This document shows positions 43,702-47,734 of a stretch of 47,734 nt of DNA, piece after piece; the first letter of the stretch is position 1, and every line of letters begins with the position of its first letter. A program made the position numbers and the translations under genes. Origin of the DNA: CALKYB01 sp964510575 (GTDB lineage Bacteria; Bdellovibrionota_C; UBA2361; SZUA-149; CALKYB01); contig CAZECN010000021.1 of NCBI GenBank assembly GCA_964510575.1, positions 1 to 47,734 of the forward strand, given 5' to 3'. The notes beneath the pieces are model-generated. The model did not search any database, had not been told where the DNA came from, and worked only from the letters and a program-made list of their open reading frames with translations.

Positions 43702-45831
43702 ATGTTATGTAAATTAAAGTCTAAACAGCGAATTAACGAGTTATTATTAGTTTTCACGGCGTTAGCCATAGCTTTCACGCAGCAAACGGCAGTCGCACAA
43801 AATAATTTTTCACGTAGCAGTAATGTGGAATTGGGAAACTACTGGAACCCTGACGGTGTTATTTATGGGTATTTGGGTGGCTTCTCCGAGTTCCAACAAT
43901 CGTCCCTTGCAACGGTGAGCTACCACGAAAGCACTCTTGGTCATAATGTCTCGATCGTACACCGATTCTCAGGGGCTTGGAGAAACAATTTCAATGGTAC
44001 TTTTAAGAATCGCCTTAACCTCCTCAAACAAACAGCTGATGGGAATACGCGGCCGATGTATTCCACGGGTAACCCAGATCGTGCGCACATAGATGCATTA
44101 CTGGCGGATGACCCTGAAGAGATAGCGAAAGTTCGACAATGGGCGAATGATTACTCGGCATCTGGCATTGGGCCGATGTTTATTCGACTAGCTCATGAAG
44201 CAGACGTGCCAGATAGACCATGGTTTAAAGACCCCCAGCTATTTATCGACTGGTGGCGAAAATTTGTTGAGGTAGTAGAAACTGACGCACCTGGCTACAA
44301 TGCACCAACGGACCTTATTTGGCTTTGGAGCCCCACAAGATATCGATTCAATCGGGATAATTCCCAGTCAAATGGTAAGATCGTTCCAGTATTACAGTCG
44401 CACGCCGCTAAGCTATATCCGGGCGCCGAGTATGTTGATTGGATTGGATCCTCGGGATACGATTCTCCATGTGAATATACGGGTCGACCTTTGCACAGAT
44501 GGGACCATGAAGGGCTTCTGGAACACGCAACTCTTTGGGCTAGCATTATTGCACCAGATAAACCTTACATGCTGGCCGAGTGGGGTAGCGAGTTAGCAGA
44601 ATCGGGCAATGGTGGAACTCGAGTCAAGTTTTTCGATACGACACGAGAAATGTTAAGTTCATCAAAGCCTGGCTTTAATCAGATTGGTGCAATCGTATAT
44701 TTCGATCGTGATCATGATCATGGAGAAGGTGACTGCAATTGGTCGTTTCACAATCAAGTTAGTTTTCCTAGGCCTGAGCTTAGGTTCGATCAAGGTGCTA
44801 ATGCTCAGGTTAAAGTCGGAAATGATCCTGATTTCTGGGCATACCGCCGTCTGATTAACACACCTGGCCTAATTGTCCCACTTGGTGACTTCAAAGCTCC
44901 AGTTGCCAAAGCTCCAGTTGGCACTCCGTCGGAACCCTTTAATGGAGTATGTTCCATAAAACAGGTTGGTAATGGCGTCGAAGTTAATTGGCAGAACGTG
45001 GGTAATCGAAATGTTAATTTGCAGCGTGACGGTTCATGGCTGAAAACCATTGAGCCACCAGTAGGCAAATTTTTAGATACCGACGTCGAATTGAATGCCA
45101 CTCATTTTTACACTGCACGTGTTAGGATTGGAAGCCCAGCGGTCGTTCATGATCTGGACTGCGGAACGATTACCTACAAACGAACTGTTACCGACAAACC
45201 GAATGTTGCACATGCTTGTAACGGGAAACCGGCCACTCATGTTGGCACCGAGGGTGACGATGTCATTGTCGGCACTAGTGGGAACGATGTGATTGTGGGG
45301 CTAGGAGGCAATGATAGAATCGATGCCCTCGGGGGTGACGACGTGATCTGCGCTGGTGATGGTAATGACCTTGTTGAAGGCCGAGATGGTAATGATATCA
45401 TCTTCGGAGGTCGAGGCAACGATGAACTTCGAGGCAGAGGAGGCGCTGATCGAATTAATGGAGGGGCAGGTAATGACGTTATTACTGGTAATGCCTCAAA
45501 CGACATCCTTAACGGAGAAACGGGCCACGACAGAGTCGTTGGAGGAAGCGGTGCAGAAGATCAGTGCTACAATTCAGAGACCTACGGAACGTGTGAGACA
45601 GTCAATTCCAGATCTCCGAAATGTCTAGCCTTGGCTAACAACAATGGCACGGTCACCTTATCTTGGGATCCTGTACCTAATGTAGATCAGTATCATGTTC
45701 GCGTGCTCAACGGCGCCTTTGTTACTACCGTTAATGACGCTGCATTCTGGTTTGGTGGCAGCAGCAATAGACGCTATGAGGTGCGTTATCGTGTCAATGG
45801 TAAGGTCGTTGATATTGAGTGTGAGAACTAA
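43702..45831 (+). CDS. Secreted GH26-like glycoside hydrolase with RTX repeats
   Basis: The start is ATG 43702 (AGGGG upstream), 709 residues; the frame opens at 43666. A Sec signal peptide (1-32, ending TAVAQ) is followed by a GH26-like catalytic domain (about 45-400). The acid/base Glu166 lies in FIRLAHEADVP, then LIWLWSPTRYRF, YPGAEYVDWIGSSGYDSP, and the nucleophile Glu293 in KPYMLAEWGSE. GH26 enzymes are mostly beta-mannanases. After a linker come an Fn3-like segment (about 410-490) and about eleven calcium-binding RTX nonapeptides (514-620, as GGNDRIDALGGDD) bracketed by Cys. A last Fn3-like segment closes it (CLALANNNGTVTLSW). Higher GC than most of the window. Tandem with the GH16 gene. 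Confidence 0.8.
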   Translation: MLCKLKSKQRINELLLVFTALAIAFTQQTAVAQNNFSRSSNVELGNYWNPDGVIYGYLGGFSEFQQSSLATVSYHESTLGHNVSIVHRFSGAWRNNFNGTFKNRLNLLKQTADGNTRPMYSTGNPDRAHIDALLADDPEEIAKVRQWANDYSASGIGPMFIRLAHEADVPDRPWFKDPQLFIDWWRKFVEVVETDAPGYNAPTDLIWLWSPTRYRFNRDNSQSNGKIVPVLQSHAAKLYPGAEYVDWIGSSGYDSPCEYTGRPLHRWDHEGLLEHATLWASIIAPDKPYMLAEWGSELAESGNGGTRVKFFDTTREMLSSSKPGFNQIGAIVYFDRDHDHGEGDCNWSFHNQVSFPRPELRFDQGANAQVKVGNDPDFWAYRRLINTPGLIVPLGDFKAPVAKAPVGTPSEPFNGVCSIKQVGNGVEVNWQNVGNRNVNLQRDGSWLKTIEPPVGKFLDTDVELNATHFYTARVRIGSPAVVHDLDCGTITYKRTVTDKPNVAHACNGKPATHVGTEGDDVIVGTSGNDVIVGLGGNDRIDALGGDDVICAGDGNDLVEGRDGNDIIFGGRGNDELRGRGGADRINGGAGNDVITGNASNDILNGETGHDRVVGGSGAEDQCYNSETYGTCETVNSRSPKCLALANNNGTVTLSWDPVPNVDQYHVRVLNGAFVTTVNDAAFWFGGSSNRRYEVRYRVNGKVVDIECEN
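43723..43800 (+). repeat. Signal-peptide repeat, copy 1
   Basis: 78 bp pairing with 46041-46118 (offset 2,318) with few mismatches; it encodes the shared leader with LAIAFTQQTAVAQ. Confidence 0.8.
44911..45443 (+). repeat. RTX-module repeat, copy 1
   Basis: At least 533 bp pairing with 47202-47734 (offset 2,291, no gaps), with only scattered substitutions. It covers the Fn3-like segment and the first RTX units. The pair continues beyond the window. Confidence 0.92.
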
Positions 45832-45868
45832 ACTGGCCGGCAGTGAGCTGGGATGAGTGGCTTACATT

Positions 45869-45912
45869 ACTGGATTTGATTTCCGTTAGTGATCGAATCC
45901 AGTGCTTTGTTT
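45869..45912 (+). terminator. Possible terminator after the GH26-like gene
   Basis: ACTGGATT (45869-45876) and AATCCAGT (45896-45903) flank a 19-base loop, followed by a weak T-tract, about 38 bp after the stop. Confidence 0.5.
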
Positions 45913-46037
45913 ATGGAGTCTCTTAAAGATCAAAGAAGATTGGTCTAAAACTCTTCAAGATCCTGATTGGATCTGCCGTTAGTATCTTCGGAGAAACTTC
46001 TCTCCCAGGGTGTAAAAAAATACTTCAGGTAAAATTT

Positions 46038-47734
46038 ATGAAACAGCGAATCAACCATTTATTAGTTATTTTTACGGTGTTAGCCATAGCTTTCACGCAG
46101 CAAACGGCAGTAGCACAAACCCCGGCACCGGCTGGCATGGAGCTGGTGTGGAGCGACGACTTCAACGGCAACTCCATCGATCTGACCAAGTGGGAAGTCT
46201 TCACCGGCAATTACGGCACGCCCACCCGTATACAGATCTACTCCGACGCCCGAGAGAACGTACGAGTCGAGAACGGCGCACTGATTCTTAAAGCCACCCT
46301 AAAAGACGGCCAGTGGTACTCGGGCATGGTGAACACCAACGACGAGCGAGGGCCTGACGCCTCTCGATGGGCGACGGGCAACCTGGGCTGGACCTTCGGT
46401 CGCTTCGAGATCCGCGCCAAAGTCCCCCATGCGACTGGCATGTGGCCAGCGCTGTGGATGCGCCCTATCAACTACGACTACGGCGGAGGATGGCCACTGA
46501 ACGGCGAGATCGACATTCTCGAATACATAGGGCCTGACCATAACCCCCAGAATCCGAATGCACCCGTAAACGAGATAATCGCCAACGCTCACTGGGAACA
46601 AGACGGCAAGCGCAGACAGCGAAAAGGTACCTTCTATCTGGGTGGCCCCAAAGCAGCTGCAGCCTTCGTGTCCCAGTGGCACACCTATGCGGTCGAGTGG
46701 ACCCCGCACCGCCTGGAGTACTTCCTCGACGGTCAGTCTTTCCACGTCATCGAGAACTGGACCAGCGACACCGGCGGCATCGGACCGTTCGACCAGAACT
46801 TCGACATCATCATGAACTTACAGATCGGCGGTTGGCCCGGTGACCCGGTGCCCTCATCAGCGGGATCACAGATGGAGATTGACTGGGTCCGGGTCTACCA
46901 GGACAAAAAATCAAGCAACTCTTCCTCAGGTGGAGGCAGTGTTGGGACTTCTAACCCTGTAGTTAGTGTCAATGACTATGCCTGCACAGCAACGCCATCG
47001 GGTAACAACGTGGTGTTGTCATTGAACGGAGCTCGCGCTGGCACCGAAAACCTGTTGATCAACGATGTATGGCGTGCAAGCCTGACCGGCAAAGCAAGTT
47101 ACACGGTTACCAACATCGATACTTCAGACACCATCGAGATCCGTCTGCGAGGCAAGGGTTACGACGGCCCCAGCGGCTACGCCGTTGCCACATGCGAACG
47201 AGCTCCAGTTGGCACTCCGTCGGAACCCTTTAATGGAGTATGTTCCGTAAAACAGGTTGACAATGGCATCGAAGTTAATTGGCAGAACGTGGGTAATCGA
47301 AATGTTAATTTGCGGCGTGACGGTTCATGGCTGAAAACCATTAAGCCGCCAGTAGGCAAATTTTTAGATACCGACGTCGAATTGAATGCCACTCATTTTT
47401 ACACTGCACGTGTTAGGATTGGAAGCCCAGCGGTCGTTCATGATCTGGACTGCGGAACGATTACCTACAAACGAACTGTTACCGACAAACCGAATGTTGC
47501 ACATGCTTGTAACGGGAAACCGGCCACTCATGTTGGCACCGAGGGTGACGATGTCATTGTCGGCACTCATGGGAACGATGTGATTGTCGGGCTAGGGGGC
47601 AATGATAGGATCGATGCCCTCGGGGGTGACGACATAATCTGCGCTGGTGATGGAGATGACTATGTTGAAGGCCGAGATGGTAATGACATCATCTACGGAG
47701 GTCGAGGCAACGATGAACTTCGAGGCAGAGGAGG
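46038..47734 (+). CDS. Secreted GH16 glucanase-type enzyme with RTX module (3' end outside window)
   Basis: ATG 46038, 565 codons visible, no stop before the window end. The signal peptide (1-27) is almost that of the GH26-like neighbour. The GH16 domain (about 34-293) shows LVWSDDFNG, GRFEIRAKVPHATGMWPALW, the active site NGEIDILEYIG (nucleophile Glu157, Asp159, acid/base Glu162), HTYAVEWTPHRLEYFLDG and IDWVRVYQD. This is the laminarinase/beta-1,3-glucanase-type pattern. A Ser/Gly linker and an unknown 85-residue segment with two Cys follow. From residue 389 the protein is nearly identical to the GH26 gene's tail, including RTX repeats. The catalytic core is about 62 % GC in the lines I counted, against about 53 % in the GH26 gene and near 40 % elsewhere. 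Confidence 0.9.
   Translation, partial: MKQRINHLLVIFTVLAIAFTQQTAVAQTPAPAGMELVWSDDFNGNSIDLTKWEVFTGNYGTPTRIQIYSDARENVRVENGALILKATLKDGQWYSGMVNTNDERGPDASRWATGNLGWTFGRFEIRAKVPHATGMWPALWMRPINYDYGGGWPLNGEIDILEYIGPDHNPQNPNAPVNEIIANAHWEQDGKRRQRKGTFYLGGPKAAAAFVSQWHTYAVEWTPHRLEYFLDGQSFHVIENWTSDTGGIGPFDQNFDIIMNLQIGGWPGDPVPSSAGSQMEIDWVRVYQDKKSSNSSSGGGSVGTSNPVVSVNDYACTATPSGNNVVLSLNGARAGTENLLINDVWRASLTGKASYTVTNIDTSDTIEIRLRGKGYDGPSGYAVATCERAPVGTPSEPFNGVCSVKQVDNGIEVNWQNVGNRNVNLRRDGSWLKTIKPPVGKFLDTDVELNATHFYTARVRIGSPAVVHDLDCGTITYKRTVTDKPNVAHACNGKPATHVGTEGDDVIVGTHGNDVIVGLGGNDRIDALGGDDIICAGDGDDYVEGRDGNDIIYGGRGNDELRGRG
46041..46118 (+). repeat. Signal-peptide repeat, copy 2
   Basis: Partner of 43723-43800; the similarity ends exactly at the signal cleavage region (AVAQ). 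Confidence 0.8.
47202..47734 (+). repeat. RTX-module repeat, copy 2
   Basis: Partner of 44911-45443; starts sharply at GCTCCAGTTGGCACTCCG in both genes and is cut by the window end. Confidence 0.92.

Noticed and set aside
45241..45545. CRISPR-like or tandem DNA repeat in the RTX region
   Set aside because: The periodicity is that of nonapeptide codons (27 bp) with variable bases and no spacers; it is protein-coding.
46238..46745. Minus-strand open frames across the GH16 core
   Set aside because: The GC-rich core gives long antisense frames by chance; the plus strand encodes a complete GH16 active site.
1..47734. tRNA, rRNA, IS element or prophage genes
   Set aside because: No cloverleaf, rRNA signature, transposase, integrase or phage structural gene was recognised on either strand.

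Overview
The window is an AT-rich stretch of chromosome-like DNA (roughly 40-45 % GC by eye) from a Gram-negative bacterium. Evidence for this includes many lipoprotein signal peptides, a PEP-CTERM (exosortase-sorted) protein, SelO, SulP and DUF2237 proteins, and a CheA/CheW/CheX chemotaxis set. A marine gammaproteobacterium is my best guess, but no rRNA or other marker confirms it. I saw no tRNA, rRNA, CRISPR array, transposase or phage gene. One run of 100 Ns (9970-10069) shows this is a draft scaffold.

Layout. 1-11.3 kb: the end of an AlgX/AlgJ-like SGNH gene, an APC transporter with a PTS-EIIA-like/RCK_C tail, a palindrome-rich intergenic block, a DUF4174 protein, a broken MFS transporter, a GFA-type zinc protein, several exported redox-looking proteins (deiodinase-like, thioredoxin/ATP10-like), a PEP-CTERM protein, a heme peroxidase interrupted by the gap, and an NTF2-like protein. 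11.3-25.4 kb: two giant exported proteins (about 1795 and 1742 aa) with DUF11-like and SdrD-B-like domains. Their last 727 residues and shared terminator lie in a 2,248-bp repeat that appears identical. Between them are a multi-spanning membrane protein, an unknown cytosolic protein and a frameshifted ricin-B-like lectin lipoprotein. 25.6-32.9 kb: a divergent chemotaxis island, with MCP, CheY and CheA on the minus strand and a PBP-like exported protein, CheW, CheX and a translationally coupled glycosyltransferase on the plus strand. 33-38.7 kb: a lipoprotein, a CE3-like SGNH esterase lipoprotein, DUF2237-SelO, a SulP anion transporter and a small membrane protein. 39-43.5 kb: loosely packed genes (membrane-DCC1 fusion, DUF2145, AstE-like, small membrane protein) whose intergenic spaces carry copies of a short repeat. 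43.7-47.7 kb: two tandem secreted glycoside hydrolases, GH26-like and GH16, sharing a near-identical signal peptide and a near-identical C-terminal RTX module. The GH16 gene runs off the window end.

The most notable theme is modular C-terminal exchange. It appears in the 2.25-kb identical tail of the two giant surface proteins, and again in the GH26/GH16 pair, where a GC-rich GH16 catalytic core sits between a signal peptide and a tail that match the neighbouring gene. Several genes carry lesions: an MFS gene with a stop plus a frameshift, a ricin-like lectin with a frameshift, and a peroxidase missing its core at the scaffold gap.
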